The notes under the pieces were generated by a model. The model was not told the origin of the DNA. It was given only the letters and a program-made list of their open reading frames with translations, and did not search any database. The position numbers were made by a program, and so were the translations under genes. Shown one piece after another: positions 33,209-42,492 of a stretch of DNA of 64,000 bases (its first letter is position 1; every line of letters begins with the position of its first letter). Source of the stretch: Granulosicoccus sp947495035 (GTDB lineage Bacteria > Pseudomonadota > Gammaproteobacteria > Granulosicoccales > Granulosicoccaceae); the NCBI RefSeq assembly GCF_050589605.1, contig NZ_JBNGOO010000013.1. One strand, given 5' to 3'.

Positions 33209-33792
33209 CGACAGCGAAGATTCGTAAACTGGTCACTTTTCTGGATGAGACCCGCACCGAGATGGGGCGGGAAATCAATCCGCCCACTCGTCGTGCGGCG
33301 GCAGTAGCCGTCATCGAAAACCCGTTTGCCTCTCGATATGTCGATGATCTGGAAGCGCTCATGGTCATCGGTGAAGAAATGGGTGCTCTATTGGGAGAGA
33401 AATGTGTAACCATGTTGGGCATCGAACCCGCACAGGCGCAAAGTTATGGCAAGGCTGCCATGGTCGGGGAAAATGGTGAGCTGGAGCATGCTGCTGCCAT
33501 CCTGCATCCGCGACTTGGCAAACCGTTGCGCGCAGCTGTCGAGAAGGGCGCGGCGCTGGTCGCTTCCAGCAAGAAGATGGGTTCGATGGGACAGGTGCTG
33601 GATGTGCCGCTAGGCCACAAGGATGCTGCCTATGTGCGTTCACACTTCGACGGCATGGAAGTTCGTATCAACGATGCGCCGCGTGCGGATGAAATCATGG
33701 TTGCCGTGGCCGTGACGGATTCCGGCAGGCCTCTGCCACGAGTCGGAGGCCTGACGCACGAGGAGGCGGAAGGCAAGGATGGCTTGCGTTGA
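33205..33792 (+). CDS. AA_synth (DUF1185) family protein, paralog 2
   Basis: The 195-residue protein is a paralog of the gene at 31654, sharing RAAAVAVIENPFASRYVDD, SYGKAAMVGENGELEHAAAILHP, KKMGSMGQVLDVPLGHKDAAYVRSHFDGMEVRINDAPRADE and the tail EGKDGLR. It keeps an extra N-terminal stretch (IRKLVTFLDETRTEMGREI) more typical of the full-length family than paralog 1. ATG 33205 overlaps the UPF0280 stop. Two AA_synth genes may form a heteromer or act on different intermediates. Confidence 0.87.
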   Translation: MTTAKIRKLVTFLDETRTEMGREINPPTRRAAAVAVIENPFASRYVDDLEALMVIGEEMGALLGEKCVTMLGIEPAQAQSYGKAAMVGENGELEHAAAILHPRLGKPLRAAVEKGAALVASSKKMGSMGQVLDVPLGHKDAAYVRSHFDGMEVRINDAPRADEIMVAVAVTDSGRPLPRVGGLTHEEAEGKDGLR

Positions 33793-33832
33793 GTCCGGCA
33801 TGATTTGTCAGTAACACGATTGTACTGAAGTC

Positions 33833-33859
33833 CTGATCGACGGCCCTGCTGCCGATCAG
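33833..33859 (+). other. Imperfect hairpin between AA_synth 2 and liv genes
   Basis: CTGATC (33833-33838) and GATCAG (33854-33859) pair around a GC-rich, partly pairing loop. It lies in the 150-bp gap before the Liv binding protein and could attenuate or process the transcript. No T-run follows. Confidence 0.25.
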
Positions 33860-33942
33860 TGCCATTCAAACGGTTGCCGGAAACAACACACCTGGCAACC
33901 AGCAACCGGGCCGATCAAGCGAGGGCCTGCGGAGATTGCACG

Positions 33943-35166
33943 ATGAAGCGCAAGAACACACGGGCCGCCCTGTTGGCAGCTGTCAGTCTCACCATGAGCG
34001 CCTTGCTCGGCAGCGCCGGCTCGGCGGTGGCGGCTGACGCCATCAAGATAGGCGAGATCAACCACTACAAGCGACTGGCAGCCTTTGCCGAGCCCTACAA
34101 GAAAGGGATCGAGCTTGCATTGTCTGAAATCAACGACGCAGGGGGTGTCATCGGACAGCCGCTGGAATTCATATTCCGGGACGATCAGGGAAAACCCGGC
34201 GAGGCCATCAAGATTGCCGAGGAACTGGTGAACCGGGAAGGTGTGGCCATGATCACCGGATCCATACTGAGCAATGTCGGTATGGCGCTGTCATCCTTTG
34301 CTGCCGAGAAGAAGGTCATCTATCTGGCCGCCGAGCCGTTGGCCGATGGCCTGGTCTGGGAGAAGGGCAATGACTATACCTTTCGTCTGCGATCATCCAC
34401 CTACATGCAGGCCTCCATGCTGGCAGAGGAAGCGGCCAAGAGTGATGCCGTGAAATACGCCACCATTGCGCCAAACTACGCGTATGGCAAGGACGCGGTT
34501 GCAGCGTTTAAGCAAGCCTTGCTGGCACTCAAGCCCGATGTGGAATTCGTGACCGAACAATGGCCAGGCGTGTTCAAGATCGATGCCGGGGCAGAAGTGC
34601 AGGCACTGGAACGAGCCAAGCCCGATGCGATCTACAATGTGACCTTCGGCAGTGATGTTGCCAAGTTCGTTCGTGAGGGCACTACCCGCGGCCTGTTCGA
34701 TGGTCGTGAAGTCTATGGCTTGCTCACGGGTGAACCCGAGTACCTGGAACCACTGGCTGACGAAGCCCCCGAGGGTTGGACCGTCACCGGTTATCCCTGG
34801 TATGACTTCCAGGATGGTGCCAACAAGACCTTCGTCGATGCCTACCAGGCGAAATTCGAGGAAAGCCCGAAGCTGGGTTCACTGGTTGGTTACATGACCG
34901 CGCAGTCCATTGCTGCTGCCATCGATCGGGCCGAGTCGGTGGATACCGAAAAGTTGAGACAGGCGTTCATCGGCCTGGAAGTGGATACACCGGTTGGCCG
35001 AATCACCTATCGTGAGCAGGACCACCAGTCCACCATGGGCGCGTTTGTCGGCAAGACAACCGTGCGTGATGGTGGGGGTGTGATGGTTGACTGGAGCTAT
35101 CGTGACGGTGCCAACTATCTGCCGTCCGATGAGGAAGTGGCACAGCTTCGGCCGGCTGCGCAGTAA
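33943..35166 (+). CDS. ABC transporter substrate-binding protein (LivJ/type 1 periplasmic binding)
   Basis: The 407-residue protein starts with a Sec signal peptide (MKRKNTRAALLAAVSL..., cleaved after SAVAA near residue 31) and continues as a type 1 periplasmic binding protein: IKIGEINHYKRLAAFAEPYKKGIELALSEIN, GQPLEFIFRDDQGKPGEAIKIAEELV and ITGSILSNVGMALSSFA. This is the LivJ/amide-binding family. ATG 33943 has a GGAG site about 9 nt before it. First gene of a complete importer; context suggests nicotinate or another N-heterocycle rather than leucine. Confidence 0.92.
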   Translation: MKRKNTRAALLAAVSLTMSALLGSAGSAVAADAIKIGEINHYKRLAAFAEPYKKGIELALSEINDAGGVIGQPLEFIFRDDQGKPGEAIKIAEELVNREGVAMITGSILSNVGMALSSFAAEKKVIYLAAEPLADGLVWEKGNDYTFRLRSSTYMQASMLAEEAAKSDAVKYATIAPNYAYGKDAVAAFKQALLALKPDVEFVTEQWPGVFKIDAGAEVQALERAKPDAIYNVTFGSDVAKFVREGTTRGLFDGREVYGLLTGEPEYLEPLADEAPEGWTVTGYPWYDFQDGANKTFVDAYQAKFEESPKLGSLVGYMTAQSIAAAIDRAESVDTEKLRQAFIGLEVDTPVGRITYREQDHQSTMGAFVGKTTVRDGGGVMVDWSYRDGANYLPSDEEVAQLRPAAQ

Positions 35167-35229
35167 GTGTTCGGGGCAGGCTCCGCAGCATGATGCAATC
35201 ACACCAACTCAACCGTTTCTGAGCAGCAC

Positions 35230-37146
35230 ATGGGATTGTTCATTGCACAATTGCTGACGGGGCTTGCCAATGCCGCCACGCTCTTTCTGGTGGCATCGGG
35301 GTTGTCGTTGATATTCGGGGTCACTCGTATCGTCAACTTTGCCCATGGTTCCTTCTACATGCTGGGTGCCTTCATCGGCTACTCACTGATGCAGGTCTTG
35401 CCGGGTGCGATCGGGTTCTGGGCATCCGTTCTGTTGACCGGTTTGCTGGTCGGCCTGATCGGCGTCATCGTCGAGGTACTGGTCCTGCGGCCGGTGTACA
35501 AGGCACCAGAACTGTTTCAGCTGGTGGCAACCTTCGGCGTGATTCTGGTCATTCAGGATCTGGCCCTGATGATCTGGGGGGCCGAGGATCTGCTGGGACC
35601 GCGTGCACCGGGCCTCAAGGGAGTGGTCCGCATCATGGATGAACCCGTCCCCCTGTACGATCTGGCGCTTATCGCGATTACCCCCTTCGTATTGTTTGCC
35701 CTGTGGTATCTGATATCCCGAACACGTGTCGGTGTGCTGGTCAGGGCCGCCACACAGGATCGCGAAATGGTGGCAGCCCTCGGTGTCAATCAGTCCTGGC
35801 TGTTCACCGGTGTCTTCTTTCTGGGTGCCGGTCTGGCGGGTCTGGGTGGGGCCATCCAACTGCCGAAGGGGGGCGCTGATCTACTGATGGATTTCAACAT
35901 CCTGGCGGCGATTTTCGTTGTGGTTGTCATCGGCGGCATGGGCTCATTGCCCGGTGCCTATATTGCAGCTGTGCTGATTTCCGTTCTGAACGTGTTCGGT
36001 GTGTCCTATCTTCCGCAGAGTACCCTGGTACTGATGTACATCGTCATGGCCATCGTGCTCACCGTGAGGCCCTATGGTCTGCTGGGCCGCGAAGAGGTCG
36101 TGGGTGAACACGGACAGGTCGGCGAGCCGGAGCGTCCGATCAAACCCGCTGGCTTGAAGGCCAGGATCATGGTTGTCATTCTGTTGCTGGCATTGCTTGC
36201 CTTGCCACTGGCCGATTCACATTTCATGGTCATCCTGGCGACGGACATCATCATTTTCTGTCTGTTTGCCGCCAGTCTGCATTTTCTGCTGGGACTCGGC
36301 GGACTGGTTTCCTTCGGTCACGCTGCCTACTTTGGTGGTGGTGCCTATGCCGCAGGTCTGCTGGTTGTGCATGTCGATGCGCCGATGGAGCTCGCCTTCC
36401 TGCTCGCCCCTCTGGGAGCCGGACTGGCAGCCTTCATCATCGGCTGGCTGTGCCTGCGGCTGACCGGTGTGTATTTTGCCATGCTGACGCTGGCTCTGGC
36501 GCAACTGCTGTGGTCACTGGTCTTCCAGTGGGATGAATTCACCGGAGGTGACGACGGTCTGGTGGATATCTGGCCGGCAGGCTGGTTGTCCGAAGCCAAC
36601 AGTTATTTCTATTTCACGGTGATCGTGGGCGTCGGGGGCATCTTGCTGCTGCGTCACGTCGCCCATTCGCCTTTCGGCTATGCCTTGCGTGCATCGCGCG
36701 ATTCCCAGCGTCAGGCCGAGGCTACCGGTATCAATACCAAGCGCGTTCAGTGGATGGCCTTCACCCTGGCCGGAACCCTGGCCGGGGTGGCGGGGGCCTT
36801 GTTCATCTTCTCGAAAGGCAGTGTGTTTCCCAATGAGCTGGAAATCACCAAGTCTTTCGATGGTCTGATCGTGGTTTTCCTCGGAGGCGTGAAAACACTG
36901 TCAGGCGGCGTCGTCGGAGCCGCGTCTCTGGAACTCGTCAAGGATTACCTGACACGAATCGAATACTGGCGCCTGGCATTGGGCCTGCTGATCATTGTCG
37001 TCGTGGTGCTGGCACCGCACGGCATCGTCGGTTCGTTGCGCAAGGCTCGGGAGCGGCTGCGCGGAGCAGCTGATGATGAGACGACACTGAACACGCTGGT
37101 TGAGGTGACACCGATGACACCAGAATCGCAGGAGAGCGGGCGATGA
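35230..37146 (+). CDS. Fused LivH-LivM ABC permease
   Basis: The 638-residue protein joins both branched-chain-type permeases. Residues 1-295 are LivH-like (GLSLIFGVTRIVNFAHGSFYMLGAF, and GGMGSLPGAYIAAVLIS near 237). Residues about 310-610 are LivM-like (LHFLLGLGGLVSFGHAAYFGGGAYAAG, RASRDSQRQAEATGINTKRVQW, VFLGGVKTLSGGVVGAA). Together about 17-18 membrane segments. Fusion fixes a 1:1 permease pair. It overlaps livG by 4 nt. Confidence 0.93.
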   Translation: MGLFIAQLLTGLANAATLFLVASGLSLIFGVTRIVNFAHGSFYMLGAFIGYSLMQVLPGAIGFWASVLLTGLLVGLIGVIVEVLVLRPVYKAPELFQLVATFGVILVIQDLALMIWGAEDLLGPRAPGLKGVVRIMDEPVPLYDLALIAITPFVLFALWYLISRTRVGVLVRAATQDREMVAALGVNQSWLFTGVFFLGAGLAGLGGAIQLPKGGADLLMDFNILAAIFVVVVIGGMGSLPGAYIAAVLISVLNVFGVSYLPQSTLVLMYIVMAIVLTVRPYGLLGREEVVGEHGQVGEPERPIKPAGLKARIMVVILLLALLALPLADSHFMVILATDIIIFCLFAASLHFLLGLGGLVSFGHAAYFGGGAYAAGLLVVHVDAPMELAFLLAPLGAGLAAFIIGWLCLRLTGVYFAMLTLALAQLLWSLVFQWDEFTGGDDGLVDIWPAGWLSEANSYFYFTVIVGVGGILLLRHVAHSPFGYALRASRDSQRQAEATGINTKRVQWMAFTLAGTLAGVAGALFIFSKGSVFPNELEITKSFDGLIVVFLGGVKTLSGGVVGAASLELVKDYLTRIEYWRLALGLLIIVVVVLAPHGIVGSLRKARERLRGAADDETTLNTLVEVTPMTPESQESGR

Positions 37147-37928
37147 GCAGCGCTGCATCGGCGGTCCTGAAAGTCGAGGGCTTGAGCAAGTCCTTCGGTG
37201 GCATACATGCAGTCAGCAATGTCGATTTCGAACTGGCACGCGGTGAGTTGCTGGCCCTGATCGGTCCGAATGGCGCTGGCAAGACCACCTGTTTCAATAT
37301 GCTCATGGGGCAACTCAAGCCCAGCAGCGGCAATGTCTTTCTCAATGGCGAAAGAATCACGGGGCAGAAGCCGCGACGTATCTGGCGCAAGGGCGTGGGC
37401 CGAACCTTCCAGATTACCGGAACCTATCAGTCCATGACGGTCATCGAGAATATCCAGATGGCCTTGATTTCCCATCATCGCCGTCTGTTTTCGGTAGGTC
37501 CTCATGCCACTCGTCTGTACCGGGAAGAGGCAATGCAACTGCTGGAGCTGGTCGGCATGGCGGAACAGTCGGAACGCGCCTGTGCGATTCTGGCTTACGG
37601 TGACCTGAAGCGGCTGGAGCTGGCCATTGCGCTGAGTCATGAACCGACGTTGCTGCTGATGGACGAGCCAACGGCAGGCATGGCCCCCAGAGAACGTATT
37701 GCACTGATGCAACTGACGGCAGATATTGTCAGGGAGCGCGACATCAGTGTCCTGTTCACCGAGCATGACATGGATGTGGTGTTTGCCCATGCCCATCGAC
37801 TCATGGTGCTCAACCGCGGTGAGTTGATAGCCAACGGTACGGTGGAGGATATTCGCAACGACGCCGTGGTGCAGGAAGTCTATCTGGGCGGTGGTAACCT
37901 GTTTGCCGCAGGAGACACGCATGCTTGA
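37143..37928 (+). CDS. livG: Liv-type ABC transporter ATPase (LivG-like)
   Basis: The 261-residue ATPase has Walker A (GPNGAGKTT, about 41-49), a LivG-style insert (GKGVGRTFQITGTYQSMTVIENIQMAL), a signature-like region ILAYGDLKRLELAIAL in place of canonical LSGGQ, Walker B LLLMDEPTAGM and the H-loop TEHDMDVVF. Drives the importer. Overlaps its neighbours at both ends. Confidence 0.93.
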   Translation: MSSAASAVLKVEGLSKSFGGIHAVSNVDFELARGELLALIGPNGAGKTTCFNMLMGQLKPSSGNVFLNGERITGQKPRRIWRKGVGRTFQITGTYQSMTVIENIQMALISHHRRLFSVGPHATRLYREEAMQLLELVGMAEQSERACAILAYGDLKRLELAIALSHEPTLLLMDEPTAGMAPRERIALMQLTADIVRERDISVLFTEHDMDVVFAHAHRLMVLNRGELIANGTVEDIRNDAVVQEVYLGGGNLFAAGDTHA

Positions 37929-38622
37929 ACTGTCAGGTGTCAACAGCTTCTACGGCAAGGCGCACATCCTGCGTGATCTGGGTTTCACCATGCACGCCGG
38001 TGAAGTGGTATCGCTGCTGGGGCGCAACGGTGCGGGCAAGACCACGACGGTCAAATCGATCATGCAACTGGTCAAGCCTGAAACCGGTACCGTGGTGTTC
38101 GATGGTGTGGAACTGACACGATTGCCCACCCATCGCGTGGCGAAGCTGGGCATCGGCTATGTGCCGGAGGAGCGTCGCATTTTCACTGATCTGACCATCA
38201 GTGAAAATCTGGAGGTGGGACGTCAGCCACCGCGACCAGGCGTGTTCAGCTGGACGCAGGACAGCCTGTTCGATCTGTTCCCGAATCTGGCGGAGCGACG
38301 CAGCAATCGAGGCAAGGCGCTTTCCGGCGGTGAGCAGCAGATGCTATCCATTGCTCGAACACTGATGGGAAACCCGCGCCTGCTGCTGCTCGATGAGCCG
38401 AGCGAAGGTATCGCTCCCGTCATTGTGGAGCAGATGGCAAACACCATTCTCAAGCTGAAGGCCGAAGGGTTGCCGGTGCTGTTGTCTGAGCAGAACCTGC
38501 ATTTTGCACGCATGGTGTCCGATCGCGCCATCATCATCGAGGGTGGCTTGAAGAAATTCGACGGCACGTTTGCCGAACTGGAAGCACAGCCGGAGATTCG
38601 GGATGCGTATCTGTCTGTCTGA
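37921..38622 (+). CDS. livF: Liv-type ABC transporter ATPase (LivF-like)
   Basis: The 233-residue ATPase has Walker A (GRNGAGKTT), the LivF motif GYVPEERRIFTDLTISENLEVG, signature ALSGGEQQMLSIARTLM, Walker B LLLLDEPSEGIAPVI and LLSEQNLHFA. ATG 37921 lies inside the livG end (8-nt overlap). Last gene of the importer, 76 bp before the second operon of the block. Confidence 0.93.
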   Translation: MLELSGVNSFYGKAHILRDLGFTMHAGEVVSLLGRNGAGKTTTVKSIMQLVKPETGTVVFDGVELTRLPTHRVAKLGIGYVPEERRIFTDLTISENLEVGRQPPRPGVFSWTQDSLFDLFPNLAERRSNRGKALSGGEQQMLSIARTLMGNPRLLLLDEPSEGIAPVIVEQMANTILKLKAEGLPVLLSEQNLHFARMVSDRAIIIEGGLKKFDGTFAELEAQPEIRDAYLSV

Positions 38623-38668
38623 GCGCTTTGCGTTGTAGCAGGGAAGGCAGGATCTGTCTTTTGGGGGG

Positions 38669-38682
38669 GCTTGTACACGAGC
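38669..38682. promoter_or_regulatory. MarR-type operator, site 2
   Basis: GCTTGTACACGAGC matches site 1 (GTTTGTACACGAAC) at 12 of 14 bases, and the two differences are compensatory: they preserve the palindrome pairs. It sits 16 bp before the start codon of the FAD subunit gene, in the only gap between livF and the hydroxylase/hnr operon. A weak -35 (TTGTAG, 38633) precedes it. Confidence 0.6.
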
Positions 38683-38697
38683 AAGAGGTAGAGCAAC

Positions 38698-39588
38698 ATG
38701 AGTATTGGTGGGTCGATGTCCCTGGAACGAGCGCTTGAACAGCTGTCTCGAACACCCATGCCGATTCTGGCAGGCGGCACGGATTTCTATCCGGCGCTGC
38801 GTGATGCTCCGGCGCCGGAGCAGGTGCTGGATGTCTCACGTATCGAGGGCCTGCGTGGCATTCAGAAAACGGCATCCGGATATCGTCTGGGGGCGGCGAC
38901 TACCTGGAGTGATGTCATTGCCGCACCCTTGCCTCGGGTATTCAAGGCTCTCAAGGATGCGGCTCGGGAAGTCGGTTCGGTACAGATCCAGAATGCGGGA
39001 ACGGTCGCAGGCAATCTGTGCAATGCCTCACCGGCGGCTGATGGTGTGCCACCGTTGTTGACCCTGAACGCGAGTGTGGAGCTGGCATCGGTTCGTGGTA
39101 CACGTCTGGTAGCCCTTCAGGAGTTCATACTGGGGCCACGCCAGACCTGCCGTCTCGCTGACGAAATCATGATCGCGGTGCACATACCCGAGATGGGCGA
39201 CACGGCTTGCAGTGAATTCGTCAAGCTGGGTGCCCGGCGCTATCTGGTCATTTCCATTGTCATGGCCAGCCTCATGCTGGAGGCGGATGAACAGGGGCAG
39301 CTTCAAGAAGTCAGGGTGGCCGTGGGTGCCTGTTCGGCGGTGGCCTGCAGACTGCGTCAGCTGGAGTCCGTATTGCAAGGCCAGTTCATGACTGCCGAAT
39401 TGCTCTCCCTGGTGACACCGCCGCTGGTGGCGGAGCTTGCTCCGATCGATGATGTAAGAGGCAGTGCCGAGTACAGAATGCAGGTGGTCGTTCAGCTGAT
39501 ACGACTACTGCTTGCCAGGGGAATGCAGTCAGTGAAGAATGCGCCCCGCGGGACCGTTGGCAGTCGCAGCCCGGAGGGGTCGTCATGA
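38698..39588 (+). CDS. Nicotinate dehydrogenase-type FAD-binding subunit
   Basis: The 296-residue protein is the medium subunit of a molybdenum hydroxylase: ILAGGTDFYPALRDAP (about 22-37), GAATTWSDVI, and VQIQNAGTVAGNLCNASPAADGVP (about 98-121), then a C-terminal CO-dehydrogenase flavoprotein-type domain. It carries electrons to the acceptor. It is followed by a fused Fe-S/Mo subunit with ATGA overlap, so the enzyme is two polypeptides. Confidence 0.88.
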   Translation: MSIGGSMSLERALEQLSRTPMPILAGGTDFYPALRDAPAPEQVLDVSRIEGLRGIQKTASGYRLGAATTWSDVIAAPLPRVFKALKDAAREVGSVQIQNAGTVAGNLCNASPAADGVPPLLTLNASVELASVRGTRLVALQEFILGPRQTCRLADEIMIAVHIPEMGDTACSEFVKLGARRYLVISIVMASLMLEADEQGQLQEVRVAVGACSAVACRLRQLESVLQGQFMTAELLSLVTPPLVAELAPIDDVRGSAEYRMQVVVQLIRLLLARGMQSVKNAPRGTVGSRSPEGSS

Positions 39589-42422
39589 CAAGGGGCGAGA
39601 CAATCGGCAGACTGGGTGATGAACAGGTCGCGAGAGGTGTCTGCTCCTTTCGCTGTAACGCGCTTGAGGTGTCTTGCGATGGCGCCGACAGTCAGCGCCT
39701 GTCAGCCGTATTGCGAGACAATCTGGCGTGCAGGGACGTCAAGATCGGTTGCAATGCGGGTGACTGCGGCGCCTGTACCGTGCTGCTTGACGGGGCTCCG
39801 GTCTGCGCCTGCCTGACTGCAGTCGGGCAGGCGCGGGGGCGTGAAGTGGAGACCGTTCAGGGTCTGGAACGTTCTGAACCACTGATGCGGCAGTTGCAAC
39901 AATCCTTTCTGCGACACGGGGCTGCGCAGTGTGGTATTTGCACACCCGGCATGCTGGTGTCAGCGGTGGCTCTGCTGAGGCAGGTTAGCGAGCCGGACGA
40001 ACAGGCCGTGCAGGATGCCCTGGGGGGCGTTCTCTGTCGCTGCACCGGATACCGAAAGATCATCGATGCCGTCAGACTGGCAACGCAGGTGGATGCGGCA
40101 CCCGCAGAGCAGGACGATACTGGCCAGGTTCGATCGCTGACCGAGCGACGGCAGCCGGTTGGCTTGTCCTTGCAGCGACTGGACGGACAGGCGAAGGTGT
40201 CGGGTCTGGAATGCTTCGGCGATGATGTGGCACCAGTGGATGCCAGGGTTTGCCGATTGCTGCGCTCTCCGTTTCATCACGCGTCCTTCGTGCTTGGTGA
40301 CCTGGACGCATACAAGGCCCGGCATCCCGGTATCGAGGCAATCCTGTGTGCACGCGATATACCGGGCCAGAATGCGTTCGGGGTCATTCCTCCCTATATC
40401 GACCAGCCGGTGTTTGCCGAAGACTGCGCTCGTTTCAAGGGGGAGGCTGTTGCGGCGATCATCGGTCTGGCCAGCACCATGGAATCTCTGGATCTGAGCG
40501 ACTTTCCGGTGACCTGGACGGAAGAGCCTGCCTTGCTGGATCCGATCCAGTCAAGCCGACCCGACGCAGCACAGTTGCATTCGGGTACGAGCGGCAACAC
40601 TCTGTGCGAGGGCCTGGTGCAGCGCGGTGATGCGGAGGCAGGTCTGGCGCAAGCGTTCAAGGTGGCAGGGGCAACCTTCAATACCGGGTTCATCGAACAC
40701 GCTTATATCGAGCCAGAGGCGGGATTCGCACGTCGAGTCGGAGACACGATCGAAGTGCATGGCTGTACTCAGGCGCCTTACATGAACCGGGACAGCCTGG
40801 CCCGGATCATGGGGCTGGATGAAACTGCCGTGAGAATCGTCCCCACGGCCGTGGGAGGGGGGTTCGGCTCCAAGCTCGATCTTACCTATCAACCCTGTAT
40901 TGCCCTGGCTGCCTGGATACTGAATGTGCCGGTACGCATGACCTTTTCACGTCAGGAGTCCATGCAATCGAGTACCAAGCGCCACCCATCGCGGCTCGAG
41001 GTCGAGATCGGTATCGAACGCTCCGGTCGCTTGTGCGGGTTCCGATTCGACGGAACATTCAACACCGGTGCCTATGCGTCCTGGGGGCCCACGGTGGCCA
41101 ATCGAGTGCCGGTACATGCTTCAGGCCCGTATTTCACGCCGAACTATCGGGCGCATACCGTGGGGGTATACACGCACTGCGCACCGGCGGGTGCGTTTCG
41201 TGGCTTCGGGGTGCCGCAGGCAGCCATTGCCCAGGAGTCCCTGTTTGATGAACTGGCTGAATCGATCGGCATGGATCGACTGGCGTTCCGTCTGTTGAAT
41301 GCACTGGATAATGATCAGCCTACCGTCACGGGACAGACCTTCGAATCGGCGGTGGGTATCAAACCCTGCCTGCAGGCTCTGCAGGATGCCTGGTCTGCAG
41401 CACTGGCCGATGCCGAGTCATTCAACCGGCTTGCCATGGACAGTGGGCTGTCACTGCGCCGCGGTGTCGGTATAGCCTGCGGCTGGTATGGCTGTGGCAA
41501 CACCTCGCTGCCCAACCCGTCGACCATCAGAGCGGGCATCCGTGCCGACGGCCGAATCTGCCTGCATCAGGGTGCCATGGACATCGGGCAGGGTTCCAAT
41601 ACGGTCATCACGCAGATCTTTGCACAGGCGCTGGGTGTGTCGGTCGCGGACATCGTGCTGCTCGGTGCGGATTCTGCTCTGACACCGGATGCCGGCAAGA
41701 CCTCCGCTTCGCGGCAGACGTTCGTTACGGGACAGGCTGCCCGTCTGAGCGCGCTGGCGCTGCGCAGGCAGATTGCCAGACTGACCAACTGTGCGACCTT
41801 GCAAGAGCTGGACATCCGGCAGAATGTGTTGCATGTCAATCCGGCATCAGCCGATACCAGCTCGATCGATCTGCAACAGCTGCCGATCAATGAATTCGGG
41901 TACGTCCTGATGGCCGAAGAATCCTTCGATCCACCAACCAGCCCCATGGACGAGAATGGCCAGGGGATACCCTATGCTCAGTATGGCTATGCCGCGCAGA
42001 TGGTATCTCTGGATGTGGACACGCAACTCGGAACGGTGCAGTTGCAGTCTCTCATTGCAGCCCATGATGTCGGTCGAGCCATCAACCCCTTGCTGGTCGA
42101 GGGGCAGATTCATGGTGGGGTGGCGCAGGGAATCGGCCTTGCCCTGATGGAAGAATTCATACCGGGGCGAACCGAGAACCTGCATGACTACCTCATCCCC
42201 ACCATTGGTGATATCCCTCCCATCAAGACCATCATCGTCGAAGTGGAAGACCCCCATGGGCCGTTCGGAGCGAAGGGGCTGGGAGAGCATGTGCTGATTC
42301 CTACCGCGCCGGCCATACTCAACGCCATCACCCATGCCTGCGGTGTACGCATCCGTCATCTGCCGGCTACGCCTGACAAGGTGCTGGCGGCCATCCGTGA
42401 CCAAGGGAGCCAGCCTCGATGA
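39585..42422 (+). CDS. Nicotinate dehydrogenase-type hydroxylase, fused 2Fe-2S and molybdopterin subunits
   Basis: The 945-residue protein starts with a [2Fe-2S] domain (GCNAGDCGACTV and VCAC near 55-80; CGICTPGM and LCRCTGYRK near 117-153) and continues as the Mo subunit from about 190. Mo signatures are VGGGFGSKLDLTYQP, CAPAGAFRGFGVPQAAI, GCGNTSLPNPSTIRAG, AMDIGQGSNTVI and the catalytic Glu in AKGLGEHVLIP. The AFRGFG loop points to N-heterocycle hydroxylation. With hnr and ena in the block, 6-hydroxylation of nicotinate is the best guess; a related heterocycle is possible. Confidence 0.85.
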   Translation: MTRGETIGRLGDEQVARGVCSFRCNALEVSCDGADSQRLSAVLRDNLACRDVKIGCNAGDCGACTVLLDGAPVCACLTAVGQARGREVETVQGLERSEPLMRQLQQSFLRHGAAQCGICTPGMLVSAVALLRQVSEPDEQAVQDALGGVLCRCTGYRKIIDAVRLATQVDAAPAEQDDTGQVRSLTERRQPVGLSLQRLDGQAKVSGLECFGDDVAPVDARVCRLLRSPFHHASFVLGDLDAYKARHPGIEAILCARDIPGQNAFGVIPPYIDQPVFAEDCARFKGEAVAAIIGLASTMESLDLSDFPVTWTEEPALLDPIQSSRPDAAQLHSGTSGNTLCEGLVQRGDAEAGLAQAFKVAGATFNTGFIEHAYIEPEAGFARRVGDTIEVHGCTQAPYMNRDSLARIMGLDETAVRIVPTAVGGGFGSKLDLTYQPCIALAAWILNVPVRMTFSRQESMQSSTKRHPSRLEVEIGIERSGRLCGFRFDGTFNTGAYASWGPTVANRVPVHASGPYFTPNYRAHTVGVYTHCAPAGAFRGFGVPQAAIAQESLFDELAESIGMDRLAFRLLNALDNDQPTVTGQTFESAVGIKPCLQALQDAWSAALADAESFNRLAMDSGLSLRRGVGIACGWYGCGNTSLPNPSTIRAGIRADGRICLHQGAMDIGQGSNTVITQIFAQALGVSVADIVLLGADSALTPDAGKTSASRQTFVTGQAARLSALALRRQIARLTNCATLQELDIRQNVLHVNPASADTSSIDLQQLPINEFGYVLMAEESFDPPTSPMDENGQGIPYAQYGYAAQMVSLDVDTQLGTVQLQSLIAAHDVGRAINPLLVEGQIHGGVAQGIGLALMEEFIPGRTENLHDYLIPTIGDIPPIKTIIVEVEDPHGPFGAKGLGEHVLIPTAPAILNAITHACGVRIRHLPATPDKVLAAIRDQGSQPR

Positions 42423-42492
42423 GACACAAGTCCACGACCGGAAATCGCGTTTCTGCTTCGTATCTTCATATCTCATTGAGGTCAGGCAGATC

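Noticed and set aside
35490..35505. GTGTACAA inside the fused permease gene, resembling the MarR operator core
   Set aside because: It lacks the flanking dyad bases and lies in conserved coding sequence (PVYKA).
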